DNA from: Paraglaciecola mesophila
GTDB taxonomy: Bacteria > Pseudomonadota > Gammaproteobacteria > Enterobacterales > Alteromonadaceae
Assembly: GCF_009906955.1 (NCBI RefSeq)
Contig: NZ_CP047656.1
Location: 3,099,001-3,163,000 of the forward strand
DNA: 64,000 nucleotides
Direction of reading: 5' to 3'
Shown here: piece after piece, positions 43,919 to 53,459 of the stretch
How the letters are laid out: every line of letters begins with the position of its first letter
Position numbering within the stretch: position 1 is the stretch's first letter
Program-made: the position numbers and the translations under genes
Notes under the pieces: model-generated
What the model was told of the DNA's origin: nothing
Seen by the model: the letters and a program-made list of their open reading frames with translations, nothing else
Databases searched by the model: none

Positions 43919-46813
43919 ATGAACAACACCAGTGACAAAATCTTTGCTAAATCGATACTCAGTCTCGCGGTTGTCTGTGGGTTGGGGATAGTCCCCGCAT
44001 ACACCATGGCGCAACAAACTGAAGATGCCGCACAAACCAGCGATGCTGAAACCGAAGTAATTCAGGTTCGTGGTATTCGCGCATCTGCGGCAGAAAACCT
44101 GGCGATTAAACGCCTTTCAAATGCGGTGGTCGATGCCATCACTGCTGAAGATATTGGTAAATTTCCTGACAAGAACGTAGCAGATTCTTTGCAGCGCGTA
44201 CCTGGTGTTGTAATTCAACGAAATGGTGGTGAAGGTTCAAGTGTGAGCATTCGCGGTTTATCGCCTAATTTAACGTTTACTCAGTTAAACGGTAACTTTA
44301 TCGCTGCATCTGGCGGAGATCCATCGCGTTCTTTTTCCTATGAATTGTTACCGTCAAACTTGGTGGGCAGTGTTGAGTTGTTCAAGTCGTCTGAAGCTCG
44401 GTTAGACGAAGGGGGCATAGGCGGTACGGTCATTGTGCATAGCCGAAAACCCTTGGATATGGACAAAAACTCCGGCGTTGTTAGCTTAGAATATACCTAT
44501 GCCGATATCACAGATAAATACGAGCCTCAATTGAGCGGTATTTATTCGTGGAAAAATGACGACGAAGATTTCGGTATGTTGGTCGGCTTCACTCAGCAAG
44601 ACAGAACCAATCGCACGCAAACCTCTCGTGTGAACATTATTAATCAGAATTTTTTGTATACCGAACGACGTAATGGTCAAGAAATAGAGGGGGGAGCGCA
44701 AGGTTATGCTCGCCAAAGTTTAGTTCAAGAAGTGTTGGTTGAAGATCGTGAGCGCACAGGTATTCAGTTTACAGCCCAGTGGCGACCTACTGATAACCTT
44801 GAAGTAGGTGTGAATTACTTTCAGTTTAAACTTGGCTTAGATTCTGTTCTTAATCAACTGGAATATCCTGAATGGCACGATACTAACCAATACTGGACGG
44901 ACGTTTTTGTGGATGCAGAAGCCGAGTATGTGACCGGAATTAATTATGCCAGTGGCGTTTCAGGACAAGAATTAGACACTCAAATTCCGCGCTTGAATGG
45001 TGAGTATGTTGTAGAAGAGTCAACATCGGATACGGTTGATTTCTTCATGGAGTATGACGGTGGTGACTACAGAGTGAAGTTCGTAGCTGGTCATACTGAA
45101 GCCGAAGGTGGACCTACTGAGAAATTCCGCGCTGCTTATTATTCTGGCAATACTGCCGATTATTGGGGCTGGCGTTTTGAGAATGAAAACTTGGTCACCA
45201 ATATCGACCCAGAAATGTTCAATCGCTTGCAAGCAGGCGAAGGAGGTCAAGCGGATATAGGCGCGACTGACTCTAGCTTTGTTGGTGGAACACAAGAAGA
45301 AGATTATGCTCAAATCGACACCGATTGGTATGTAGACTGGGGCATAGTGGAAACCTTACGTTTTGGTTTGAAATACCGCAAGGGGTCAATCCATCGTGAT
45401 ACCCGTAACACCTATTATCTGGATAAAGATTTTGATATTGCAGCAGGTGAGGCGCGCCCAGGTGGTATTACCCTTGATGATGATTATTCACGTAATGGTG
45501 GGATCCCATTATTGGTTGATGTAATAGCATCACAACCTTTAGGTAATCTTGGGGGATCAATCAATACAAATATCTTTCCTGCGGTTAACTGGATTGCTTA
45601 TCAAAACCAGCTTGAATCAAACTTCCAGCGTTATACTCGTTTTGAACCTGACTTTGTATATGAAGTAGAGGAAGAAGTAAAAGTCGCCTACGTACAAGCC
45701 GATTATCAATGGCAAAATTTCCGCGGTAATTTCGGGGTGCGTTTTGTTGATACGGTGAATACTAATACTGCAAGTGATCGCCTAGAGTATCGTTTGGACC
45801 GCGTTAATCTTGAGGGTGAAGATGTGGCTCAGGTTAACGGCATAGTGCGTGATGTTATCGTTAACCCCAAAGAAAACTCATACAACCATGTCTTGCCTAG
45901 TTTTAATATTGCATGGGATATCAATGATGATTGGGTGTTGCGCGGCGCCGCAGCGAAGGTGATTTCGCGTCCTGATTATTCAGATCTAGGTCAGTTTCAA
46001 ACTCTGACTTACAACTCAAGTGAGTGGGAAGCCGATTCTAGTAGCCGTCCTGACTTTGACCCAATACGTGATCAGGAAGGTTGGACCGGTAGTGGTGGTA
46101 ACTCATCTCTGCGTCCTCTTGAATCTGTGCAATATGATGTGTCTTTAGAGTATTACTACGGGGAAGGCTCAGGAGTGAGTCTGGCGGTATTCCTTAAAAA
46201 TATCGATAACTTTGTGGTGCCTTTTGTTCTAGACGTTAATTCCAGCGTACCAGATCAAACCTTCACTTTGGTTGAGTCAGGTGGTGGCACGGTTAACGTT
46301 GGTGGTGACATAGTGGTACGCGACTTTAACACCGCAGCCAATGGTACTGATGCAGAATCAAAAGGGTTGGAGTTTTCTTTCCAGCATTTCTTTGAAAATG
46401 GATTCGGTGTATCCGGTAACTACACACGCAACATCACCAGTTCTGCCACGGTAGAGGCTGATGGACGTACTGTGGGTGAATCGCCGCTTACCGGTAGTTC
46501 GAAATATCAGGGCAACTTATCAGCGTTTTATGAAAACGACGATTACAGCTTAAGAGTCTCTTACAACCGCAGAGGCCCAACAATTGGTGCACTAGCGGAA
46601 GATTGGGACATCAATCGCTTCAGCGATACATATGATCAGGTAGATGTGAATGCCAGTTATAGCATCAATGACGATATTACCTTAAGTGCGTCGGTTATCA
46701 ATTTGACCAAGTCAGAAGACTACGTCCATTTAGGCGACGATACCAAAGCACGCTTTCTAACTAATTCATATAGCGGTCGCCGCTTCTTTGCCGGCATTAA
46801 CTACAGATTTTAA
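43919..46813 (+). CDS. TonB-dependent outer-membrane receptor for N-glycan products
   Basis: A 964-residue receptor with a signal peptide (to about AYTMA). A TonB-box-like ETEVIQVRGIRAS segment and a plug domain follow (IGKFPDKNVADSLQRVPGVVIQRNGGEGSSVSIRGL), then a beta-barrel ending in aromatic FFAGINYRF. It resembles the Xanthomonas/Caulobacter-type receptors that import oligosaccharides. I start at 43919 because AGGAA lies 7 bp upstream and the signal peptide fits; ATG 43898 is an alternative. It is controlled by the LacI-type operator and is followed by a putative glycan-binding lipoprotein gene. Confidence 0.93.
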   Translation: MNNTSDKIFAKSILSLAVVCGLGIVPAYTMAQQTEDAAQTSDAETEVIQVRGIRASAAENLAIKRLSNAVVDAITAEDIGKFPDKNVADSLQRVPGVVIQRNGGEGSSVSIRGLSPNLTFTQLNGNFIAASGGDPSRSFSYELLPSNLVGSVELFKSSEARLDEGGIGGTVIVHSRKPLDMDKNSGVVSLEYTYADITDKYEPQLSGIYSWKNDDEDFGMLVGFTQQDRTNRTQTSRVNIINQNFLYTERRNGQEIEGGAQGYARQSLVQEVLVEDRERTGIQFTAQWRPTDNLEVGVNYFQFKLGLDSVLNQLEYPEWHDTNQYWTDVFVDAEAEYVTGINYASGVSGQELDTQIPRLNGEYVVEESTSDTVDFFMEYDGGDYRVKFVAGHTEAEGGPTEKFRAAYYSGNTADYWGWRFENENLVTNIDPEMFNRLQAGEGGQADIGATDSSFVGGTQEEDYAQIDTDWYVDWGIVETLRFGLKYRKGSIHRDTRNTYYLDKDFDIAAGEARPGGITLDDDYSRNGGIPLLVDVIASQPLGNLGGSINTNIFPAVNWIAYQNQLESNFQRYTRFEPDFVYEVEEEVKVAYVQADYQWQNFRGNFGVRFVDTVNTNTASDRLEYRLDRVNLEGEDVAQVNGIVRDVIVNPKENSYNHVLPSFNIAWDINDDWVLRGAAAKVISRPDYSDLGQFQTLTYNSSEWEADSSSRPDFDPIRDQEGWTGSGGNSSLRPLESVQYDVSLEYYYGEGSGVSLAVFLKNIDNFVVPFVLDVNSSVPDQTFTLVESGGGTVNVGGDIVVRDFNTAANGTDAESKGLEFSFQHFFENGFGVSGNYTRNITSSATVEADGRTVGESPLTGSSKYQGNLSAFYENDDYSLRVSYNRRGPTIGALAEDWDINRFSDTYDQVDVNASYSINDDITLSASVINLTKSEDYVHLGDDTKARFLTNSYSGRRFFAGINYRF

Positions 46814-46882
46814 TGCGTCTTACCGGTCATGAAGGGCCGGTGAAATGGTACGTAAAGAGACAGATTGAACAGAGGAATAATA

Positions 46883-49717
46883 ATGAAAAAGCTCACAATA
46901 AATAAAACCACAGCGGCCATGCTGATGGCAATGAGCACCCTATACGGTTGCGGTGGAAGTGCAGATGATCCAAATCCAAGTGATGCAGTGGACACGCGTT
47001 TAACGACCGCTGCCACGTTAACCGGTACGGCAATAAAAGGTAGTTTAGACAGCGCGCAATTAAGCGTTGAGCAAATGAACAATTCACCGATAAGCATTAC
47101 CAGTGGTGAACTGACGGATGCCTCAGGTAACGTTAATTTAGTCGTACAAAGTGAACTAGGCTTTGGAATCAATAGCCCGTTTCGTTTAACCGTTACCGCC
47201 ACAGATGCAACCAGCATGATGTGTGATGCCATCGATTGTGCTGGTGTTGCAATGGGGCAAGAATTAAGTGGTGAACCGCTGACCGGAACCGTCCTCAAAT
47301 CATTGGCGTTTGTCAATGTTCCTTATGGCTCACAAGCCAGTGATAGCAGTGTGCCGTTTCAAGCGAATGCGCTCACCACTGTGGCGACGCCTTTACTCGA
47401 AAGTGCCGTCGCAGATGGCGCTAATATCAGCCAAAAAGTTTTATTTGATGCTCAAGCGGTCACTTATTCTGACATTACGTTGCGCGCGTTAGGTGTGCCA
47501 GTAACAGGTATGAACTTATTTGAAACTTCACTAATTAGTGCTGAGTCTTACGATAATTTCGTGTTAGGTGAAGAGTGTGTAGATGTGACCACTACTGACG
47601 CACAGGGCAATGATGTGACTGAGCAAGAGTGTACGGATATCCTCGCACCGGCAGCGGTTATTTCCTTGTCACTTGCCAATGCAGCGTTTGCAAATATCAC
47701 TGCACAGGAAAGCCTAAATACGCGTTTTGAAGATATCAACACCGCGATCGCATCAGCCATTGATGGCGACACCACAGTGTTGACACCTATCAGAGAGCGT
47801 TTATTAGCGTCGGTCGCCGGCATTCCATTTTTGTCAGAGTTGGGTATGACTAGCGACAGTGTAATCGACTTGGGCTTGTCGTTCGCGTTATCCGATGGCA
47901 CCAGTGGTCCGGTTCAAGAAGTCACTACGGCAGACAATATCGCCAACGCTACTATTACTGGTCGCGCGCGTATTAGTGATGCGGAAGCCGAAACCATGGC
48001 GTTTGATGGTGATTCACAAACCAAATGGCTAGACAATGGCGGAGTACCCACAGCAGAAGAGCCTTCTTGGGTGCAAGTCGAGTTTGCAGAGCCGCAAGCG
48101 GTGAGTAGTTTGTTCATTACCAGTGCCAATGATGCACCAGAGCGTGACCCAGAAAACTTCGCTTTATTGGGGTCACATGACGGTGAAACTTGGGATACCC
48201 TGGCCAGTTTTTTAGGGGAGTCATTTGATGAGCGTTTTGAGCGTAAAGAGTTTTCTTTCTCAAATGGCTTGGAATACCGCTTCTATCGTTTGAATATCAC
48301 CAAAAATAAAGGTGATACAAGCTTGATGCAACTGGCAGAAATCCAATTGGTAGGGCCTATTTATGCCAGCGCAGATCACACAAACCCGCCTGGTTCAGGG
48401 GCGATAACCGGTCGCGCTCGCATCAGTGATGGTGAAGCTGAAACCATGGCGTTTGACAACGATAGCCAAACTAAATGGTTAGATAACGGCGGTGTACCAA
48501 GTGCAGAAGAGCCGTCATGGGTACAGGTCGATTTCCAGGAGCCCGTTGCGGTTAATGTATTGGCATTGACCAGCGCAAATGATGCGCCAGAGCGAGATCC
48601 AGAAAACTTTACGTTACTTGGCTCAAACGATGCAGGCGTCACTTGGACAACAATTGGTGACTGGCTAGGCGAGTCGTTTGATTCACGTTTCGAGCGCAAA
48701 CTGTTTAGTGCAGATAATGCCTTGGCTTATGGTTCTTACCGCTTAAATATCACTAAAAACAAGGGTGATACCAGCTTAATGCAGGTCGCTGAAATAGAGC
48801 TGATTGGTCCGAAAATCCCCAGTTTGCAGCATAGTCATCAAGCGGGTGTGACGTACACAGAGCGCGCTCGCATCAGTGATGGCGAAGCCGGTACCATGGC
48901 GTTTGACAACGACAGCCAAACCAAATGGTTAGATAATGGCGGTGTTCCGTCGGTTGAAGAGCCGTCTTGGGTGGTCGTTGCGTTGCCAGAGGCGGCAGCG
49001 GTTAATACGCTAGCATTAACCAGTGCTAACGACGCCCCAGAGCGTGATCCAGAAAACTTTGCGGTTTGGGCATCAAATGACAATGAAAATTGGACCGAGC
49101 TAGCCAGTTGGTTAGGTGAGAGCTTTGATGAGCGCTTCGAGCGTAAGCAATATGCGTTTTCAAATGATGTTGGCTTTAGTTTTTATCGCTTTAACATTAC
49201 CAAAAACAAAGGCGATACCAGCTTAATGCAAATCGCTGAAATAGAGCTTATTGGGCCACAGTTTGCGTCTGTTGATATCTCATCAGATACAGGCACTAGC
49301 ATAACTGGACGTGCACGTATTAGTGAAGGTGAAGCCGAAACGATGGCTTTTGATGATGATAGCCAAACTAAATGGTTAGACAATGGCGGAGTGCCAAGTG
49401 ATGAAGATCCAGCTTGGGTTCAGCTTGACTTTGTGGCACCGCGTATTGTTAACAGCATTGCGATTACCAGTGCCAACGACGCGCCAGAGCGTGATCCGGA
49501 AAACTTCAGTGTATTGGGCTCCAATGACGGTGGTGCAACTTGGGAAGTGGTGGAGTCTTGGATTGGTGAAAGTTTCGACAGTCGTTTCGAACGTCGCTTG
49601 TTTGAAATGCAAAACGGCTTCGCTTACTCAAGCTATCGAATCAACATCAACAAAAATAAAGGCGACAGCACATTAACGCAAATTGCTGAAATTGAGTTAA
49701 TTGGCCCAGTCGAATAA
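46883..49717 (+). CDS. Lipoprotein with four tandem F5/8-type C (discoidin) domains
   Basis: A 944-residue lipoprotein (MSTLYGC lipobox, Cys about 23) directly downstream of the receptor. Residues about 30-345 are an unrecognised Asp/Thr-rich region. From about 358 to 944 there are four near-identical ~150-residue repeats starting at 358, 508, 658 and 807. Each has FDxDSQTKWLDNGGVP, TSANDAPERDPENF, SFDxRFERK and TQ/MQxAEIxLIGP motifs of the discoidin/CBM32-like fold. It probably binds glycoprotein glycans at the surface and hands them to the receptor, in the role SusD has in Bacteroidetes. That role is inferred. Confidence 0.88.
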   Translation: MKKLTINKTTAAMLMAMSTLYGCGGSADDPNPSDAVDTRLTTAATLTGTAIKGSLDSAQLSVEQMNNSPISITSGELTDASGNVNLVVQSELGFGINSPFRLTVTATDATSMMCDAIDCAGVAMGQELSGEPLTGTVLKSLAFVNVPYGSQASDSSVPFQANALTTVATPLLESAVADGANISQKVLFDAQAVTYSDITLRALGVPVTGMNLFETSLISAESYDNFVLGEECVDVTTTDAQGNDVTEQECTDILAPAAVISLSLANAAFANITAQESLNTRFEDINTAIASAIDGDTTVLTPIRERLLASVAGIPFLSELGMTSDSVIDLGLSFALSDGTSGPVQEVTTADNIANATITGRARISDAEAETMAFDGDSQTKWLDNGGVPTAEEPSWVQVEFAEPQAVSSLFITSANDAPERDPENFALLGSHDGETWDTLASFLGESFDERFERKEFSFSNGLEYRFYRLNITKNKGDTSLMQLAEIQLVGPIYASADHTNPPGSGAITGRARISDGEAETMAFDNDSQTKWLDNGGVPSAEEPSWVQVDFQEPVAVNVLALTSANDAPERDPENFTLLGSNDAGVTWTTIGDWLGESFDSRFERKLFSADNALAYGSYRLNITKNKGDTSLMQVAEIELIGPKIPSLQHSHQAGVTYTERARISDGEAGTMAFDNDSQTKWLDNGGVPSVEEPSWVVVALPEAAAVNTLALTSANDAPERDPENFAVWASNDNENWTELASWLGESFDERFERKQYAFSNDVGFSFYRFNITKNKGDTSLMQIAEIELIGPQFASVDISSDTGTSITGRARISEGEAETMAFDDDSQTKWLDNGGVPSDEDPAWVQLDFVAPRIVNSIAITSANDAPERDPENFSVLGSNDGGATWEVVESWIGESFDSRFERRLFEMQNGFAYSSYRININKNKGDSTLTQIAEIELIGPVE
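47954..49714 (+). repeat. Four tandem ~450-bp coding repeats (discoidin modules)
   Basis: Units begin at 47954, 48404, 48854 and 49301, with periods of 450, 450 and 447 bp; the last ends at the gene end. Motifs such as TSANDAPERDPENF are almost unchanged in all four at protein level, while the third codon positions differ. This suggests duplication followed by selection on protein sequence. Unit 3 is the most altered at its start (YTERAR instead of ITGRAR). Confidence 0.93.
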
Positions 49718-49732
49718 CCTGTTCGTTAAATG

Positions 49733-49763
49733 AGCCCGCCGCTCCGCATTGGTGGGCTTTTTT
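49733..49763 (+). terminator. Intrinsic terminator after the discoidin lipoprotein gene
   Basis: AGCCCGCC (49733-49740), a 10-nt loop and GGTGGGCT with one G-T wobble, followed by T6. It is 16 bp beyond the stop codon and only 47 bp before the GlcNAc kinase gene. Confidence 0.85.
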
Positions 49764-49809
49764 GTTGTCGACAAAGTACCTAAAAATCACAATCAAAGAA
49801 TGAAGAAAC

Positions 49810-50682
49810 ATGATGGCGCACACTTACTACCTAGGAATTGATGCTGGCGGCACACAGTGCAAAGCCGCTCTTTATGACAAGGACGGAAATTGTGTCGGTA
49901 AAGGTCTAGGAGGCCCGGGTAATCCAGTCAATGGTTTAGCGCTCGCTCAAAATGGGTTGATAGAGGCAGCAAATAGCGCTATCAAAAATGCGAATTTGGA
50001 TAGCGTTAATGTACAGCAGCTACATGTGGGCGCTGGCATTGCTGGCTTACATTTACCCGCTATGCAGCAAGCCATGGAGCAGTGGCGGCATCCGTTTCAT
50101 TCTTTTTACTGCACAACTGATTTACATGCCGCTGTCACTGGTATGCACCAAGGCCAAGATGGCGGGGTGATTATATTAGGCACTGGTTTCAGCGCTTTAG
50201 GTAAGGTTGAAAATGAGCTGCATGCCATTGGTGGCTATGGTTTTCCCATCAATGCTGAGGGCAGCGGAGCTTGGTTAGGGCTTCAAGCAGTGAAATCTGT
50301 ATTGCTAGCTCATGACGGTATTGGCCCGCACACCAGTATGCTTGCGGCTATGACAGAACACGAAGACGTGCTTACGCTGGCAAGTCGGCTAAATCATGCA
50401 AGCTCTACTGAATTTGCGACCTTCGCACCACTGGTGTTCGCCCATGCAGAGCAAGGGGATTTGTTAGCGAAAGCGATTATTGAGCAAGCCACTGAATTTT
50501 TGCAACGCGTTATTTTACGGCTAAACGCCTCCGGAGTTGATGCAATTGTCTTAGTGGGTAGCGTAGCTCAACGTTTGCAAAGTCGCCTGAAGAAACCAAT
50601 AAGCGAATGCATCGTACAAGGCAAAGCCTCAGCAGAATACGGTGCCATGTTACTGGCAAAGCAACACACACCAAACGAATAA
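49810..50682 (+). CDS. N-acetylglucosamine kinase (BadF/BcrA ATPase family)
   Basis: A 290-residue cytoplasmic sugar kinase of the ASKHA fold. GIDAGGTQCKAALYD (phosphate loop 1, residues 9-23), TDLHAAVTGMH and GVIILGTGFSALG (loop 2) match the BadF/BadG-type GlcNAc kinases. It would phosphorylate GlcNAc released by the asparaginase and the beta-mannosidase to GlcNAc-6-P. First gene after an internal terminator; no operator is visible in front of it. Glucosamine kinase is the alternative substrate class. Confidence 0.86.
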   Translation: MMAHTYYLGIDAGGTQCKAALYDKDGNCVGKGLGGPGNPVNGLALAQNGLIEAANSAIKNANLDSVNVQQLHVGAGIAGLHLPAMQQAMEQWRHPFHSFYCTTDLHAAVTGMHQGQDGGVIILGTGFSALGKVENELHAIGGYGFPINAEGSGAWLGLQAVKSVLLAHDGIGPHTSMLAAMTEHEDVLTLASRLNHASSTEFATFAPLVFAHAEQGDLLAKAIIEQATEFLQRVILRLNASGVDAIVLVGSVAQRLQSRLKKPISECIVQGKASAEYGAMLLAKQHTPNE

Positions 50683-50718
50683 ACAGTCCAGATATGAGCG
50701 GCACAAAGAGGATAGATT

Positions 50719-51702
50719 ATGACAACCACGCGCAGAGGGTTCTTAAAATTATCATTGCTAAGCAATGCGCTAGGGGCCTTAGTCGCAAGTAGTAGATCTG
50801 CTTTTGCGCGGGAAATAAAAATTAACAAACCGGTGGTGATATCGACTTGGGAGCACGGCATTGCGGCCAACAAAGCCGCGTGGGACGTACTACAAAATAA
50901 TGGCCGCGCGTTAGATGCGGTAGAGCAAGGTGTACGTATACCAGAGGCAGACCCGCAGGTTAGAACAGTTGGCTTAGGGGGATACCCTGATAGTGAGGGC
51001 AACGTAACGCTCGACGCCTGTATCATGGATGAAAACATGAACTGTGGCTCGGTAGCGTATTTACAAGACATTCTGCACCCTATCTCGGTGGCGCGTAAAG
51101 TCATGGAAGAAACGCCTCACGTTATGTTGGTTGGCGAAGGTGCTAAGGAATTTGCGTTGCAGCAGGGGTTTGTTGAACAAAATTTATTGACCGAACAAAC
51201 CAAGCAAGACTGGCTAGCGTGGCGCAAGACAGGCCAACCGAAAAAGCAAATCAATATCGAGAATCACGACACCATAGGCATGCTGGCTTTAGATAAACAG
51301 GGCAACTTAAGTGGGGCCTGTACCACAAGCGGTGCTGCATTTAAGTTACCCGGACGTGTGGGGGATTCGCCGATTATTGGCGCCGGCTTATATGTGGATA
51401 ATGAGGTGGGGGCTGCCACGGCTACGGGCATGGGGGAGCTGATGATGAAAACCGTAGGTTGTCATCTCGTTGTTGAACTGATGCGCCAAGGCGCTTCACC
51501 TCAAGAAGCCTGTCAAAAAGCAGTTGAGAGAATTGCCACCCGTTTAGACAATTTTGCCGAATTTCAAGTGGGCTTTTTAGCGCTCAATAAAGCGGGTGAA
51601 TACGGAGCTTACTGTATTCAACCTGGGTTTAATTATGCGCTAAAAGATTCTCATGGTGAGCAACTTATTGATGGTAAAAACCTACTAGGAGAAGGCGTAT
51701 GA
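50719..51702 (+). CDS. Tat-exported N4-(beta-N-acetylglucosaminyl)-L-asparaginase
   Basis: A 327-residue Ntn-hydrolase that cleaves the GlcNAc-Asn bond left after peptide and glycan trimming. A twin-arginine signal (TTRRGFLKL, cleavage near AFA) sends it folded to the periplasm. The autoproteolysis site and catalytic nucleophile is Thr185 in NHDTIGML. GRVGDSPIIGAGLYVDNEVGAATATG lines the active site, as in human aspartylglucosaminidase. Its TGA overlaps the GH85 ATG as ATGA. An L-asparaginase-type activity is the alternative, but HDTIGM favours the glycosyl form. Confidence 0.92.
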   Translation: MTTTRRGFLKLSLLSNALGALVASSRSAFAREIKINKPVVISTWEHGIAANKAAWDVLQNNGRALDAVEQGVRIPEADPQVRTVGLGGYPDSEGNVTLDACIMDENMNCGSVAYLQDILHPISVARKVMEETPHVMLVGEGAKEFALQQGFVEQNLLTEQTKQDWLAWRKTGQPKKQINIENHDTIGMLALDKQGNLSGACTTSGAAFKLPGRVGDSPIIGAGLYVDNEVGAATATGMGELMMKTVGCHLVVELMRQGASPQEACQKAVERIATRLDNFAEFQVGFLALNKAGEYGAYCIQPGFNYALKDSHGEQLIDGKNLLGEGV

Positions 51703-53459
51703 TGCACAAAACTCTGAGTAGCCTATTACTATGCACCGCGTTTTTTTGTCAGGCACAAAGTAACGATATTCGAGCTAATCAAGCGCCATTTGCACTAACC
51801 CTTGAGCAAGCCATGAACTGGACTGCACAAAGTGATTTTAGCTCTGCAAAGAATATTTCTAAGCAGCCGTTAGCAAGACGTTACGGGGCTCAGTTAGACC
51901 CCAGTAGAGCAAATTTAGATACGCATGTTAAGGTGCTCTACGCGCCTGATGGCATGAATAACTTTGCAAACTACCTAGATACTCAAGCCACATTTAATCT
52001 GTATAACTTTACCCACTGGTCGCAAATCGATGTGCTGAACTGGTTTGCCGGTACGGCTGATCATGTGGTGCAAATACCTGCTCGGCCTTGGGTCGACACC
52101 GCGCATCGAAATGGGGTCAAGGTTATCGGCTCGATTTTCTTAGCCATCGCTAAGTACGGGGGCAGTCCTGATACCGCAGAAGCTTTGCTCAAGCAGGATG
52201 ACCAAGGGCGTTTTATTATGGCCCATAGACTTGTCGACATCGCGCAATATTATGGTTTTGACGGTTGGCTAATGAACCAAGAAACTAACTTAACCGCCAT
52301 TAAAGATGCAGAAAATGAATTAGTCGAAGGGCAAAAAGACGCTCGTCGCGGTGCAGAACTTGGCCAGAAAATGTTGGCTTTTATGCAGTATTTGACTGCT
52401 ATTGCCCCCCAAGGAATGGAAATCCATTGGTATGACTCCATGCTGGAAAACGGTGAGGTGCGCTGGCAAAACCAGTTGAATGAGAAAAACCAAGCGTTTT
52501 TACAGCAGGGTGTATCCAGTGCCGATGCCATGTTTATGAATTACTGGTGGAAAAAATCTATGGTCGAGCGCTCTGTCTCGCTTGCCCAAGAGCTGGGGCG
52601 TTCTGGTTACGACTTGTATTTTGGTGCTGATTTATGGCCAAGTCGCAATGCACAGCGCGCTTTTAGTCAGACTCAGTGGTTAGAGGATTTATTTGATAGC
52701 GATACCAAGCAAGGGCTTACCTCTATTGCGCTATTTGCACCGAACTTCAATTTTAATTTCAGTGGCGAACCCCATACGCCTGTTTTTAGCCAATTTAAAA
52801 ACGATTCCCAAGACTCGCTACGTTTTTATCAAACCGAGCAACGCTTGTTTGTAGGGGACGATTTGAACCTTGCCAATAATGACCTTGATGGTTGGCCGGG
52901 CATAGGGCGTTACGTTCCGGCAAAAACCACTGTGAATACGTTACCGTTCGAAACGCATTTTAATACCGGCCAAGGTAAAAAGCTGATCGAGAACGGCCAG
53001 CAGGTGTTAAGTGGCTGGACTGACATGAGTAAGCAAGATCTGCTGCCTACTTGGCAATTTGCCGTGTATGGCAACCCGTCAATGACAGTAGCGTATGACT
53101 TTGAAGAAGTGTTTTCTGGTGGTAGCTCTTTGGCATTTACAGGGTCGCTCAGCGCGCAACAAACACGCATTCCTTTGTACCAAACTCATTTGGTACTGGG
53201 CAAAAACAACACAGCGACGTTAACGCTCAAAGGCGACGTCAGCGCTCTTTCACTATATGTGGAAGATGCTAATGGTAAGCGACATATGTTCGCGTTAGAC
53301 GCGATCACCCCAAGTGCCAGTCAACAAGATTGGCGCTCCTATGAAGTATCACTTAGTGCGCTTGCGAAGCAGTCTATTACCCAACTCGGTGTGTCGTTTA
53401 GTGAAGGTTCGAGCGAGGAAAATGTGAATATGTATTTAGGGCAATTGGCGATCCATTAA
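51699..53459 (+). CDS. GH85 endo-beta-N-acetylglucosaminidase
   Basis: A 586-residue exported enzyme that cuts between the two core GlcNAc residues of N-glycans. Signal peptide about 1-19. The TIM-barrel catalytic region has HVKVLYAPDG, NLYNFTHWSQID, GVKVIGSIFL and the substrate-assisted pair in GFDGWLMNQETN (Asn193, Glu195), equivalent to the Asn/Glu pair of Endo-A. A beta-sandwich region follows (about 400-586). Translationally coupled to the asparaginase, so both core-cleaving enzymes are made together. Confidence 0.95.
   Translation: MMHKTLSSLLLCTAFFCQAQSNDIRANQAPFALTLEQAMNWTAQSDFSSAKNISKQPLARRYGAQLDPSRANLDTHVKVLYAPDGMNNFANYLDTQATFNLYNFTHWSQIDVLNWFAGTADHVVQIPARPWVDTAHRNGVKVIGSIFLAIAKYGGSPDTAEALLKQDDQGRFIMAHRLVDIAQYYGFDGWLMNQETNLTAIKDAENELVEGQKDARRGAELGQKMLAFMQYLTAIAPQGMEIHWYDSMLENGEVRWQNQLNEKNQAFLQQGVSSADAMFMNYWWKKSMVERSVSLAQELGRSGYDLYFGADLWPSRNAQRAFSQTQWLEDLFDSDTKQGLTSIALFAPNFNFNFSGEPHTPVFSQFKNDSQDSLRFYQTEQRLFVGDDLNLANNDLDGWPGIGRYVPAKTTVNTLPFETHFNTGQGKKLIENGQQVLSGWTDMSKQDLLPTWQFAVYGNPSMTVAYDFEEVFSGGSSLAFTGSLSAQQTRIPLYQTHLVLGKNNTATLTLKGDVSALSLYVEDANGKRHMFALDAITPSASQQDWRSYEVSLSALAKQSITQLGVSFSEGSSEENVNMYLGQLAIH

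Noticed and set aside
50568..51104. 178-aa reverse-strand open frame across the kinase/asparaginase junction
   Set aside because: It lies opposite two well-supported genes with clear motifs, has no domain or ribosome-binding site I can recognise, and is explained by codon bias of the plus strand.
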